NCBI GenBank assembly: GCA_903913915.1
Contig: CAIWNE010000053.1
Span: forward strand, 1 to 32,939
Source of the DNA: an uncultured Opitutia bacterium
GTDB lineage: Bacteria > Verrucomicrobiota > Verrucomicrobiia > Opitutales > UBA953
Length of the DNA stretch: 32,939 bases
Direction of reading: 5' to 3'
How positions within the stretch are numbered: position 1 is the first letter of the stretch; every line of letters starts with the position of its first letter. Both the position numbers and the translations under genes were made by a program. The notes under the pieces were generated by a model that had not been told where the DNA came from, ran no database searches, and saw only the letters and a list, made by a program, of their open reading frames with translations. This document shows, piece by piece, positions 1 to 7,904 of the stretch.

Positions 1-282
1 CCCTTCACGGAGTGCGAGTTCGACATCATGTACACCGAAGGCATCTCCCGCTCCGGCTCCGTCCTCGACCTCGGCATCGAACACAAGATCCTCGAGAAGA
101 AGGGCGCCTGGATCGCCTATAACGGCCAGCTCATCGGCCAGGGCCGCGAAGCCGCCAAGGACTACCTCATCAAGAACCCGAAGGTCCTCGAGGAACTCCA
201 GAAGACGATCATGGAGAAGGTCCAAGTCGTCGGCGGCATGACCCTCGGCGTCGGCGTCGCCGAGAACGTCACGGCCGAATAA
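1..282 (+). CDS. recA: RecA recombinase, C-terminal part (5' end outside window)
   Basis: The frame is open from the first base and ends at TAA 280-282, giving the last 93 residues. It contains the RecA core-end signature (EFDIMYTEGISRSG, then GAWIAYNGQLIGQGRE) followed by the usual C-terminal helical domain (DYLIKNPKVLEELQKTIMEK). RecA is the ATP-dependent strand-exchange protein and the co-protease for LexA-type repressors. The Walker motifs lie upstream of the window. The tail after about residue 70 is short and Val/Gly-rich rather than the strongly acidic tail of E. coli RecA. A hairpin terminator follows 27 nt after the stop. Identification is confident; nothing can be said about its promoter. 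Confidence 0.95.
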   Translation, partial: PFTECEFDIMYTEGISRSGSVLDLGIEHKILEKKGAWIAYNGQLIGQGREAAKDYLIKNPKVLEELQKTIMEKVQVVGGMTLGVGVAENVTAE

Positions 283-308
283 CCCATCGTTGTTGGCTAG
301 CCATAGCC

Positions 309-336
309 CGGGCCGCACGAAAGTGCGGCCCGTTTC
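309..336 (+). terminator. Terminator of recA
   Basis: A perfect 10-bp stem (CGGGCCGCAC / GTGCGGCCCG) with a GAAA tetraloop starts 27 nt after the recA stop. Only three T residues follow, so the U-tract is weak, but stem and loop are ideal for an intrinsic terminator. Confidence 0.8.
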
Positions 337-337
337 A

Positions 338-356
338 TTGGCGGAGGTCGCTCAGC
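338..356 (+). repeat. Left direct repeat bounding the low-GC islet
   Basis: The 19-mer TTGGCGGAGGTCGCTCAGC recurs at 1728-1746 with a single mismatch (C/G at the fifth base); the last 14 bases are identical. The two copies lie exactly at the edges of the segment whose base composition differs from its neighbours. Confidence 0.75.
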
Positions 357-580
357 AAGAAATCCGCCCTTAGGGCCCAACTATTGGATATTCTCGAATC
401 TGATTACAGGAGGAAAACCGTCTCTGGCGTACAGCCTCAAACTACGCCTCTGTTAGGCGCGCAAGATGCCTATCACGTCCTGCCCATCTGCTCCAATACA
501 TACAAGCCCTTCAACCTACGACTTATTAGCACCCGCCGTAACGAGCTCAACTCAAGGCAGACAGGGTCAACAAAAGAGCT
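357..580. other. Left part of islet, no supported gene
   Basis: This is AT-richer DNA downstream of the minus-strand hydrolase. An 81-codon plus-strand frame with a TTG start (384-629) runs through it, but it overlaps the hydrolase 3' end antisense, has no recognisable domain and no ribosome binding site. I see no RNA gene or terminator here. Confidence 0.4.
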
Positions 581-1609
581 TTATCTCAAAGATGTACTGT
601 CCCTAGGAAGCCAACTGACGATCGATTGAATGACATCAGGAGAACCGAGATAACTCCAGTGGTCATGACCAACAAGGAGCATGATCTTTGTTCCTTCCGG
701 CCTACCATTGAAAATCCTTTTCGCATGCTCAACTGGAACGCATATGTCATTATCACCATGGACTATAAGCACCTTTGAGGTCATCGAACGGAGGGCAGCG
801 ATCGCGCTGGATTTTTCCGGGTCTACGCCATGCCGACTAGAGGCCAGAAGTATGCCCGCCCGAACTGCCCAGTCCGACAGAAGGGGTCGACTAAACCAAT
901 AAAGTTTAGGATAAGAAAACGAGACAAGTCCCCTGACGGTTGGTCCGAGGGACATCAGTTCGCATGGCCCGGATAAAGAAACGGCTGCTTTGACATGCGG
1001 ATTATGCGAAGCGATTTGGATTGCCGCAGCCGCACCGTAGGAATGCCCGGCCACTATGATTGACCCACGCAATTCATCCCGGTTATTAAGTTCTTTGATT
1101 ACCGTCGTAAAATCGGCAGAATCAAGAAGCCCGTAAGTACAGGTGTCTCCGGTAGAAAAACCCTGCCCCCGAAGGTCTATCATGATAACTTTGAATCGTG
1201 CTTTATGCATCTCGATTGCCAAAGGAAACAGGTACTGGGAACTGAGCGCTGAGCCTCCCCACCCGGAAAGCAGCATTACTGTTCCTTCATAACCGCGACT
1301 CGCCCCCGTCCTAGACGAAGCCAAGCCTGGAGGATCGAAAACCCAGTAATGTAAATCAGCCGCCGGGGCAGTTATTTTGATGACACCATGATGGCTAAAC
1401 CAATTTCGGTCGAATGCGTCAGCTCCCGAACGCAACATGGTTTCCTGTGCTTGGACCATGCCTTGGTTCACGCTAACGCTTCCATTGACCCTATTTGCTG
1501 GCTCAAGAACTTGGCGATTTACTTCAAAAATCACGAATATCTGGAGTAAAACCACCCCCAATCCACACGAAAATACCCAGACCCCGAAAGCCTTTGTTTT
1601 CTGTTTCAC
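581..1609 (-). CDS. Alpha/beta hydrolase, membrane-anchored or secreted
   Basis: This 342-residue protein begins at GTG with one hydrophobic N-terminal helix (about residues 8-28), so it is probably anchored with its catalytic domain outside the cytoplasm. The fold is recognisable: an oxyanion strand VMLLSGWGG (111-119), IDLRGQGFS (144-152), the nucleophile elbow GHSYG with Ser190, an acid strand VLIVHGDNDICVP with Asp288 or Asp286, and His315 or His317 in VGHDHW. These make a complete Ser-Asp-His triad. The closest general type is the serine aminopeptidase S33 / lysophospholipase-like group; the substrate is unknown. Base composition and codon use differ from all neighbours and the gene sits alone between direct repeats, so recent acquisition is likely. 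An alternative start further upstream in frame is possible. Confidence 0.85.
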   Translation of the reverse strand: MKQKTKAFGVWVFSCGLGVVLLQIFVIFEVNRQVLEPANRVNGSVSVNQGMVQAQETMLRSGADAFDRNWFSHHGVIKITAPAADLHYWVFDPPGLASSRTGASRGYEGTVMLLSGWGGSALSSQYLFPLAIEMHKARFKVIMIDLRGQGFSTGDTCTYGLLDSADFTTVIKELNNRDELRGSIIVAGHSYGAAAAIQIASHNPHVKAAVSLSGPCELMSLGPTVRGLVSFSYPKLYWFSRPLLSDWAVRAGILLASSRHGVDPEKSSAIAALRSMTSKVLIVHGDNDICVPVEHAKRIFNGRPEGTKIMLLVGHDHWSYLGSPDVIQSIVSWLPRDSTSLR

Positions 1610-1727
1610 CTCGCTATCTTCGTAGACCTATTTTCTTCGGCAATCAATTAAACCGAATTTATCGTGAATATAAATGCTTTTTATGAATCTATTCGCACGT
1701 AGTGTGATATTGCCTGCGGTTTTCTCG

Positions 1728-1746
1728 TTGGGGGAGGTCGCTCAGC
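1728..1746 (+). repeat. Right direct repeat bounding the low-GC islet
   Basis: This is the second copy of the 19-mer at 338-356, with one mismatch. It includes the TGA stop of the minus-strand SGNH gene (1742-1744), so the putative insertion left that reading frame intact. Confidence 0.75.
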
Positions 1747-3037
1747 GCACCTCTTCGAACTTGATGGTCGAGTTGACGGGCTTGACGGCGGCCTTCACGG
1801 CGGCGGCCAGGCGATCGAACTCGACCTGAGAGCTCTTCACGACGGCTTCCATGTCCTTCTTGGCCTCGGGGCTGCGGAAGAGGGTCTTGATCTGCTTGGT
1901 CTCATAGGCCTGCTTCTCGGCCACGGCCTTCCAGATCGCGGCGAAGGTGTCAGAGGTCGGATTCTTCGGGAACTCGACCGCGAGGTTGATTCCCTTGGCG
2001 AGCTGGTCGGCGGAGAAGACCTTGGCCTCGGCGCCCCAGGTGACCTTCACCTGGGCGGTCTTGGCGCCGGCGACCTTGAGGGTCAGTCGGTTCAGCTTCT
2101 TCTGGAAGTCGGCCAACGCCACGCCGGCGGCGAGGGTGTCATCCTTGGCGACATCGCCCGGCTCGAACGAGAACGGCAGGCGGAAGCTGCGGAGGGCGAC
2201 CTCGCCGTTCTCGAACTTCATGATGCGCTGGCCTTCGCGGGCGGTGGCCTTGCCGGCGGCGAGGTCGACGTTGATCTGGCCGACATCTCCGCGGAGTCCG
2301 AGTCCCTCGAGGAAGGCGGTCGCCATCATGACATGACCGGCCCAGCCGGGGTGCACGCCGTCGGGACCTTCGAGCTTGAAGCCTTCGCCATACTTGGCGC
2401 GGGCTTCATGACCTTTCACGAGCATGGGCCAATAGACGTCGGCGAACGCGACCTGCTCGGCCTGCGCGACCTCGATGTCGATGTTGCGGAAATTCAGCAG
2501 CGCGAGGTTGAGCGTCTGCCAGGTGCCCTTGGCCGACTTCACCCATGGCGGGACGGAATGGATGGTGCCCGACGAACCGAGCACGACCCGCACGCCGGCT
2601 TCCTTGAACTTGCGGACGACGGCGGTCTGGTTCTGGCGATAGGTCGCGGCGATGGCGTCGTCCTGCGGGACGTATCGGAAATCGTTCATGCCATAGCAGG
2701 TGGTGGCGACGGTGGGCTTGAAACGCAGGACGTCGTTGTCCATGCGCTTGAGGAAACCGCCTGCCTGCTCGCCGCTCCAACCGTACTGGCGGACGGTGAC
2801 GTGCAGGTCGGAACGCGCGGCGACGATGTAAGACTCCATCAGCAGGCTGTACTTCTTCTGCTCGGTGATGGAGTCGCCGCAGATGGCCAGGCGATCGTCC
2901 TTCTGGAGGAGCAACGAGGCGGTCTTCGGCGCCTGGAGGCCGACGTAATCGGCCGGGACGACGTCGGGACGAGCTTGGTGCTGCTGACAGCCGACAAGTC
3001 CGAGACACAGGAGGAGGATCGCGCAGGGGTATCGCAT
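1742..3037 (-). CDS. SGNH/GDSL hydrolase lipoprotein
   Basis: This 431-residue protein has a type II signal peptide with lipobox LVGC (Cys17), so a lipid-anchored envelope protein is predicted. The SGNH blocks are in order: ICGDSITE with nucleophile Ser56 (block I), GWSGE with Gly89 (block II), YGMND with Asn118 (block III) and DGVHP with Asp226 and His229 (block V). All four catalytic residues are present. The C-terminal ~180 residues hold a beta-rich region and then a Lys/Ala-rich, probably coiled-coil tail with no recognised domain. Such enzymes deacylate carbohydrates or lipids; the substrate here cannot be told. The gene starts at ATG 3035-3037, with no Shine-Dalgarno sequence but a TACAAC hexamer six bases upstream. 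It is transcribed away from the 6S RNA gene. Confidence 0.85.
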   Translation of the reverse strand: MRYPCAILLLCLGLVGCQQHQARPDVVPADYVGLQAPKTASLLLQKDDRLAICGDSITEQKKYSLLMESYIVAARSDLHVTVRQYGWSGEQAGGFLKRMDNDVLRFKPTVATTCYGMNDFRYVPQDDAIAATYRQNQTAVVRKFKEAGVRVVLGSSGTIHSVPPWVKSAKGTWQTLNLALLNFRNIDIEVAQAEQVAFADVYWPMLVKGHEARAKYGEGFKLEGPDGVHPGWAGHVMMATAFLEGLGLRGDVGQINVDLAAGKATAREGQRIMKFENGEVALRSFRLPFSFEPGDVAKDDTLAAGVALADFQKKLNRLTLKVAGAKTAQVKVTWGAEAKVFSADQLAKGINLAVEFPKNPTSDTFAAIWKAVAEKQAYETKQIKTLFRSPEAKKDMEAVVKSSQVEFDRLAAAVKAAVKPVNSTIKFEEVR

Positions 3038-3090
3038 GGGGAGGTTGTAGTCCTCGACACGGGGAAATCTACCCTGTTCCGCCCACCCGC

Positions 3091-3119
3091 TTGCTTTTCG
3101 GGGATATTCGCTCCATATT
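3091..3119 (+). promoter_or_regulatory. Promoter of 6S RNA
   Basis: TTGCTT (3091-3096) and CATATT (3114-3119) are separated by exactly 17 nt. The expected start site, about seven bases on, falls at the first bases of the 6S closing stem (3124). Confidence 0.6.
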
Positions 3120-3123
3120 GAAC

Positions 3124-3284
3124 GTCCCCTGCGGTGTTCGACACCCGCGGCAGCCTCCCTTCCCTACGAACATAATATACGGGAGGTGCGACCCGACCGG
3201 CCTCGTCCGAGCCGTGGCAACGTACCGCCCACCTAAATCCAGGAATAAGTGGAGCTCCAATCGGAATCGGCACAGGCGGGGGAC
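3124..3284 (+). ncRNA. ssrS: 6S RNA
   Basis: 6S RNA mimics an open promoter and sequesters housekeeping RNA polymerase. The first and last bases here form a 9-bp closing stem (3124-3132 with 3276-3284, one G-U pair). The 5' side continues CTGCGGTGTTCG and the 3' side carries ATCGGCACAGGC, matching the conserved ends of 6S RNAs (compare CUGAGAUGUUCG and GGCAUCUCGG in E. coli). A large central bubble follows, then a stem AGGTG (3184-3188) / CACCT (3229-3233), then an apical hairpin CGGCCTCGTCCGAGCCG very like the E. coli apical sequence. The length of about 160-170 nt fits. The exact ends are uncertain by several bases. A covariance search with the RF00013 model would settle it. Confidence 0.82.
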
Positions 3285-3295
3285 CTCTTTAAAGT

Positions 3296-3316
3296 AGATG
3301 GCAGATGGCAGATGAA
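3296..3316 (+). repeat. Short tandem heptamer array (AGATGGC)
   Basis: AGATGGC occurs twice in tandem followed by a partial third unit, directly after the 6S RNA 3' end. A second tandem heptamer, GACCGGA twice, lies at 3374-3387. Both belong to the class of short degenerate intergenic words seen elsewhere in this window. Confidence 0.6.
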
Positions 3317-3382
3317 GCCAGGCAGGGATGCGACGACATCGCATCCGCCTGCGTTGGCCCGAATCAAAAAGATGACCGGAGA

Positions 3383-3427
3383 CCGGAATGAATGGCCGGG
3401 GTTCAAAGCCCGCAGCATTCATTCCGG
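3383..3427 (-). terminator. Strong hairpin, likely terminator of the DUF1552 gene
   Basis: CCGGAATGAATG (3383-3394) and CATTCATTCCGG (3416-3427) form a perfect 12-bp stem, with an inner CGGG/CCCG pair in the loop. On the minus strand it lies about 55 nt past the DUF1552 stop, and five T residues follow about a dozen bases later. The distance to the T-run makes classical intrinsic termination uncertain. Confidence 0.55.
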
Positions 3428-3481
3428 CCTCCCTTTGAGCGGATGGCTTTACCTGACCGCCATCCTCTTGCCACCTAGACC

Positions 3482-4798
3482 TTAGCTGAGATTCAGCGCC
3501 CCGCCCTCACAGAGGCTCGGATTGCCGAAAGTCTTCATCGGATGACCGAAGCCCTTGGCGATCGCCATGAGAAGTCGGTTGTGGGGCTCCTTCTTGAACT
3601 TGAGCGCCCGTCCGGCCTTGAAGCCCAGGCCGCCGCCGATGAGCACCCAAGGGATGTCTTCGTGCGTGTGGCTGTTGCCCTTTCCGAGCTCATTCGTCCA
3701 GACGATGGTGGTGTTGTCCAGCATGCTGCCTTTTCCGTTCGGCTCGGGGGTCTCCTGCAGGCGCTTCGCAAGGAAGGCGATCTGCTCGGCGAACCAGGTG
3801 TTGATCTTGATGAGTTTCTCGACCGAGACGGAGTTGAGGTCCGGATCGTGCGACAGCGAGTGGTGGCTTTCGTCGATGCCGATCCACTTCATGCGGGCGC
3901 CGCCGACCGAATTGGTGAACTGGAACGTCGAGACGCGCGCCATGTCGTTCTGGAACGCGCTGATGAGCAGCTCCGTCTGGAGACGCGTGATGGTCGGGAT
4001 GCTGTCGTTGTCGAGGGGGACGCCGGCCTGAGGCGGCGCCGGCACCTTGAGGGCGGCCTGCGACTGGCTCTCCTTGAGGCCGCGCTCGAGCTCGCGCAAG
4101 GCGGTGGCGTGCTGGTCGAGGAGGCCGCGGTCTTCCTTGTCGACGGCGTTGGCGACCTTCGAGATGTCGTCCTTGAGGCCATCGAGCACGGAGCCGAGGT
4201 TCTCGCCTTCCTTCATCGAGCCGTAAAGCTTGTCGAAGAGTTCGTAGGGGCTCGAGATCGGGGCCACGGGCTGATTCGGACCGGCATAGCTCCAGCGGGT
4301 CCACGGGTCGGCGCGATTGCCGACGCCGACGCCGATCTCAAGGGACCCCATCCGGGTCTTGGTCTCGGGCTTGGACTGCAGGTAGTTGCGGATGACCTGG
4401 TCGACCGAGGGACCGCTGGCCCACCCGGCCGGCGCGCCGCCGCCGCCCATGATGTTGCCAGGGAAGAGCTCGATGCCGGTGAGCAGGCAGCTCATGCCGC
4501 GCATGTGCGAGTCGCCGTCGCCGCGGACGCGGTTGTTCACGCCCTTGAGCGTGAGCATCCGATCCTTGAACGGTTCGAACGGCTTCATGATCGGCTTCAG
4601 TTTGAAGCTGGCACCTTCCTCCTCGGGCCAGAAGGCCGGCGGGACGGTGCCGTTCGGAGAGAAGACGAAGATGACGCGCTGGCGGCGAGCCCCCGCCGGC
4701 TCGGCGGCGCCGAGCGAGGCGAGCCCGCCCAGGAGAGGCAAGGCCGCGGCCGAGAGGCCGAGGCGACGGAGGAATTCCCGGCGATGTTGGAGCGACAT
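3482..4798 (-). CDS. DUF1552 family exported protein
   Basis: This is the 438-residue product of the second gene in the DUF1592-DUF1552 pair. The chosen start (ATG 4796-4798) gives MSLQHRREFLRRLGLSAAAL, a twin-arginine-type signal peptide; it lies 4 nt past the stop of the upstream gene, so the longer frame starting inside that gene is rejected. After the signal come RVIFVFSPNGTVPPAFWP and a long alpha/beta body with IVWTNELGKGNSHTHEDIPWVLIGGG near the C-terminus, the pattern of the DUF1552 family, which is related to the DUF1501/sulfatase-like fold. Family members travel with DUF1592 cytochromes in Planctomycetota and Verrucomicrobiota; no reaction has been firmly assigned. Tight spacing indicates co-transcription and joint function in the periplasm. 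Confidence 0.88.
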   Translation of the reverse strand: MSLQHRREFLRRLGLSAAALPLLGGLASLGAAEPAGARRQRVIFVFSPNGTVPPAFWPEEEGASFKLKPIMKPFEPFKDRMLTLKGVNNRVRGDGDSHMRGMSCLLTGIELFPGNIMGGGGAPAGWASGPSVDQVIRNYLQSKPETKTRMGSLEIGVGVGNRADPWTRWSYAGPNQPVAPISSPYELFDKLYGSMKEGENLGSVLDGLKDDISKVANAVDKEDRGLLDQHATALRELERGLKESQSQAALKVPAPPQAGVPLDNDSIPTITRLQTELLISAFQNDMARVSTFQFTNSVGGARMKWIGIDESHHSLSHDPDLNSVSVEKLIKINTWFAEQIAFLAKRLQETPEPNGKGSMLDNTTIVWTNELGKGNSHTHEDIPWVLIGGGLGFKAGRALKFKKEPHNRLLMAIAKGFGHPMKTFGNPSLCEGGALNLS

Positions 4799-4802
4799 GG
4801 TC

Positions 4803-7145
4803 TTAGCGATTGGAAGGGGCGGGTGCGGTGGCCGTCGGCCGGAGCGCCGCGACGACGGCGACCTCGACGGCGAGGTTACGGACATGGAAGCCGCCGGCGC
4901 GGAACTTCTCGGTCAGCTGCCCGAGGAGTTCGGGTGAATAAGCGGTCGGAGGCTGTTTGACGAGCGACTGGAAGAGGTTGCGGACGAAGCCGGTCTGGCC
5001 GGCGAGGCTCTCGGCGGCATGGGTCGCGACATCACGGGCCCCGGTGAGCTTGATGACGTTGCCGTCCGAGGTGGTGTAGTCCGCGACGACGTCGACGGGC
5101 TTCTTGTTGTCGGTCGCCCGCACGCGGCCGACGGCGTCGAAGCGCTCGAAGCTGAAACCGAGCGGATTGATCGTGACATGGCAGGACTGGCAGGCCGGCT
5201 TGGCGGTCAGCTCGGTGACCTTCTCGCGCATGGTGAACGACGGGTCGAACTTGTCGTCCATGAAGGCGATCGCCATGGGCGGCGGCTTGAGCATGCGGCC
5301 CAGGATGTTGCGCGTCACGAAGACGCCGCGGTGGATCGGGGAACTGGACTTGGTGTAGGAGAAGGTCGCGAGCACGTAGGGGTGCGTGAGCACGCCGGCG
5401 CGCTGGTCGGCGTCCATCTTGACCGGCTGGAAGCCGGCGCCGGGCGCGATCTTCTGGCCGTAGAACTTGGCGAGGCGGTCGTTCATCAGGATCGTGTCGC
5501 CGAGCAGCAGCTGGCGGTAGTCGGACTGCTCGGACCAGACGATGCTTTCGGCGAAGAGGTCGAGCGAGGTGCGGAGATCCATCACGACGCCTTGGTCGAA
5601 GCCGGGATACTCCTTCTGGTCCTTGGCGATCTCGGAGCCTTCCTCGACCTGCAGCCAGTGGTGGAGGAAGTCGCGGAGCTTGGCCTTGGCGCGCGGATTC
5701 GCCATCATGCGCTGGGCCTGCTTGCGCACCTGGGCGTCGGTCTTCAGCTGGCCGGCGGCCGCGGCCTGGAGCAGCGGGGCGTCGGGCACGGAATCCCAGA
5801 GCGAAAGCGCGAGGCGCGAGGCGACGGCGTAGTCGTCCTGCGCCCCGATGCCGGGATAGAGGAAGTAGGGGCTCGAAAGCGTGAAGATGAAGGAGCGCTT
5901 GGCGGCGACCTCCGGGGCGATGTCCGCGGCGTAGATCTTCTCGAGGTCGGCCTTCTGCTCGGCCGTCAGCGGATGGCGGTACGCGAGCTGGGCGAAGCGC
6001 AGCGAGAAGGCCTTGAGCTTCTCGGCGCGGTCCGGCGCGTCGGCCTTGGTGCCGGCCAGGGCGAAGAGATTCGGGCCGATGAGCGCGGAGACCTGCAGGG
6101 CGCCCTTGGCGACGGCCTCCGTCCATTCGCGCGACACGGAAGCGCCGCGTTCATAGCCGATGCTGCCGTCGTCCGGCGGCAGCGGCACGGAGACGACGTT
6201 CACGAAGGAGGAATACTTCGGGGAAAGGTTCGTGTTCGGGATCACCGTCCAGGCTCCGCCGGGCGGACGCCACTCCAGCTTCAGGCCGGCGGACTTGTCC
6301 TTGAACTTGAAGAACTCGAGCTTCAGCGGGTAGCTGCGGCCGCCGAGCAGGAAGATGGGCGCCTGGGCCGAACGCGACATGCCGGAGCTCACCCAGAGGT
6401 CGATGAGCGCGTTCTTCTCGCTGCCGTTCTCGGGCGGGTTGACGTAGAGACGCACGCCGTTCGGAGAAGTGACGCGGAACTCGTATTCGCCGGTGTCGGG
6501 GATCAGCACCGAACCGCTCCAGTTGATCGTGAACTGCGCGGCATAGGTGCCCTTCTCGGGAGCCTTGTCGCCGAAGTCGAAGTCGATCACCGGGTCGACC
6601 TGCTGCTTGAAGGTGGTCTCCGGACGGTTGCGGTCCGGCATCTTCGGGTCGCGCTCGGGACGCTCGCGATAGGTGCCGGCGAGGCCGCCGGACTCGGTCG
6701 TGCCGTTGGCGCCGCGGAGCGAACCGAGGAGGTCGGCGATGCTCTCGCGGTACTGGCGGACGGTCAGGTGCGCGAGCTCGATGCGGGGCGGATGATTGCG
6801 GGCGCGCGCCTCGGCGGAATAGAAGGCCTTGTGGATGTACTCGGCGGAAGCGGTCGCATCGGCGAGCGAAAGAGTGCCGGGGTCGTTCTCGGGCATCTCG
6901 CGGACGATGTACTTGGCGAGGGACGCGACCGACTTCTCGCCGACGAGCGGCTCGTCGGCCTTGCCGGCGACGCCTTGGCCGACGGGTCCGTGGCAGCGCA
7001 TGCAGTCGTCGCGGTACACGACCTCCCCGGCGCGCGGAGCGGCGAGGTTCTTCTTGTAGTAGCGCTGGCCTTGGCGGGCGGCGAAGGCCAGGAGGGCGAC
7101 GACGGCGAGCGCGGCCGCGATCTTGAGGGACCGGGAAAGGGACAT
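4803..7145 (-). CDS. DUF1592-type planctomycete cytochrome c protein with PA14 domain
   Basis: This is a 780-residue exported protein. The start at 7143-7145 gives MSLSRSLK and one hydrophobic signal/anchor helix (residues 8-23); the longer frame would overlap radC. The domain order is: a cytochrome c segment with haem motif CMRCH (Cys48, Cys51, His52); a DUF1587-like region (TVRQYRESIADLLGSL); a PA14 carbohydrate-binding-like beta domain (about residues 205-320, with SGSVLIPDTGEYEFRV); then DUF1595/DUF1592/DUF1588/DUF1585 blocks. A second haem-type CQSCH (652-656) occurs in KPACQSCHVTINPLGFSFE. Family knowledge places these proteins in the periplasm of complex-polymer degraders, but the redox partner and substrate are not established. 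It precedes the DUF1552 gene by 4 nt, and radC lies 35 nt upstream on the same strand. Confidence 0.9.
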   Translation of the reverse strand: MSLSRSLKIAAALAVVALLAFAARQGQRYYKKNLAAPRAGEVVYRDDCMRCHGPVGQGVAGKADEPLVGEKSVASLAKYIVREMPENDPGTLSLADATASAEYIHKAFYSAEARARNHPPRIELAHLTVRQYRESIADLLGSLRGANGTTESGGLAGTYRERPERDPKMPDRNRPETTFKQQVDPVIDFDFGDKAPEKGTYAAQFTINWSGSVLIPDTGEYEFRVTSPNGVRLYVNPPENGSEKNALIDLWVSSGMSRSAQAPIFLLGGRSYPLKLEFFKFKDKSAGLKLEWRPPGGAWTVIPNTNLSPKYSSFVNVVSVPLPPDDGSIGYERGASVSREWTEAVAKGALQVSALIGPNLFALAGTKADAPDRAEKLKAFSLRFAQLAYRHPLTAEQKADLEKIYAADIAPEVAAKRSFIFTLSSPYFLYPGIGAQDDYAVASRLALSLWDSVPDAPLLQAAAAGQLKTDAQVRKQAQRMMANPRAKAKLRDFLHHWLQVEEGSEIAKDQKEYPGFDQGVVMDLRTSLDLFAESIVWSEQSDYRQLLLGDTILMNDRLAKFYGQKIAPGAGFQPVKMDADQRAGVLTHPYVLATFSYTKSSSPIHRGVFVTRNILGRMLKPPPMAIAFMDDKFDPSFTMREKVTELTAKPACQSCHVTINPLGFSFERFDAVGRVRATDNKKPVDVVADYTTSDGNVIKLTGARDVATHAAESLAGQTGFVRNLFQSLVKQPPTAYSPELLGQLTEKFRAGGFHVRNLAVEVAVVAALRPTATAPAPSNR

Positions 7146-7180
7146 GGGGTTCTGACCCCCAAAGTCAGGGGTAAGTTCCT

Positions 7181-7861
7181 CTAAATCAAGCCCGCCTCGC
7201 CGAAACTGAACCACCCTTTGCCTCCCGGATCGGCCTCCGGCCGGCCGATCACGACATGGTCGAGCAATTCGACCCCCACGACCCGTCCGGCGTCGGCCAG
7301 CTGCCGCGTGACGGCGCGGTCGGCCGGGCTGGGCGTCGGATCCCCACTGGGATGGTTATGCGCCACGATCGCGGCCGAGGCGGCATGCTTCAGCGCCTGC
7401 CGGAACACCTCGCGGGGATGCAGGAGCGAGCTCGTCGCCGTCCCGGAACTCACCTCGTGCAGCGCGAGGAGCCGGTTGCGGCGGTTCAGGCAAAGGACCC
7501 AGCACTTCTCCACCGAGAGGCCGGCCGCGAACGGCTCAAGACGCGCCCACACCTTGGCGGGCGCATCGAGCTTCTCGCCCGGATCGTGCGCCCGCTCCCG
7601 GATCCGCCGGGCGAGCTCCATCGCCGCGGCGAGTTCCGCGCCCTTCGCCGGACCCAGCCCATGCACGCGGCCGAAGTCGTGCGTGTCCCAGGTCGCCAGC
7701 GCGGCGAGCGACCCCGACTCGGCGAGCAAGGCCGCGGCGACGACCGGCGCCGGCGCGCCCTTGGTGCCGGTGCCGATGAGCAGCTCGATGAGCTCGGCGT
7801 CGAGCAAGGCGCGCGGCCCGAGCCGCACCAGCCGTTCGCGCGGACGATCCTGGGAAATCAT
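7181..7861 (-). CDS. radC: RadC family JAB/MPN-domain protein
   Basis: This 226-residue protein is a normal length for RadC. It starts with the family's RPRERLVRLGPRALLDAELIELLIGTGT-type N-terminal region, has a helix-hairpin-helix-like stretch (FGRVHGLGPAKGAEL), and ends in the JAMM metal-binding domain: Glu118, His168-x-His170 in HNHPSGDPTPSPAD, and Asp174. The JAMM residues suggest a zinc-dependent hydrolase, but the biochemical role of RadC remains unsettled and the historical link to radiation repair is doubtful. It lies 35 nt upstream of the DUF1592 gene on the same strand and may share its transcript. No Shine-Dalgarno sequence precedes the ATG. Confidence 0.92.
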   Translation of the reverse strand: MISQDRPRERLVRLGPRALLDAELIELLIGTGTKGAPAPVVAAALLAESGSLAALATWDTHDFGRVHGLGPAKGAELAAAMELARRIRERAHDPGEKLDAPAKVWARLEPFAAGLSVEKCWVLCLNRRNRLLALHEVSSGTATSSLLHPREVFRQALKHAASAAIVAHNHPSGDPTPSPADRAVTRQLADAGRVVGVELLDHVVIGRPEADPGGKGWFSFGEAGLI

Positions 7862-7904
7862 CCCGCCACGCTGGCGCGGCGGACCATGCGCTCAAGCGGA
7901 CCTA

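Larger units (their letters stand above)
338..1746. mobile_element. Candidate acquired islet between 19-bp direct repeats
   Basis: By eye the segment is roughly half GC, while flanking genes are clearly richer, and its codon use differs (many A/T-ending codons). It is bounded by direct repeats at 338-356 and 1728-1746, the second overlapping the stop codon of the SGNH gene. Just inside each repeat is an imperfect inverted pair: AGAAATCCGC at 358-367 and the complement of 1716-1725 (AGAAAACCGC), 9 of 10 matching. The only convincing gene is the alpha/beta hydrolase. No transposase or integrase is visible, so it could be a non-autonomous element, a recombinase-inserted cassette or a capture by short homology. 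That it arrived by transfer is inference. Confidence 0.5.

Noticed and set aside
375-458. Possible integron attC site: GCCCAAC (375-381) and GTTAGGC (452-458) at the left of the islet.
   Set aside because: The two core boxes fit the consensus and spacing, but the inner L boxes are not complementary and no second attC or integrase is seen, so the match is probably chance.
384-629. 81-codon plus-strand frame with a TTG start in the islet.
   Set aside because: It is antisense to the end of the hydrolase, has no domain or ribosome binding site, and is the kind of frame expected by chance.
5019-7184. A 721-codon plus-strand frame across the DUF1592 gene, and similar long frames at 10172-12712 and (minus) 30488-32689.
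   Set aside because: They lie antisense to genes with clear catalytic motifs, have biased Leu/Glu/Val/Gly composition typical of GC-rich antisense frames, and no recognisable domain.
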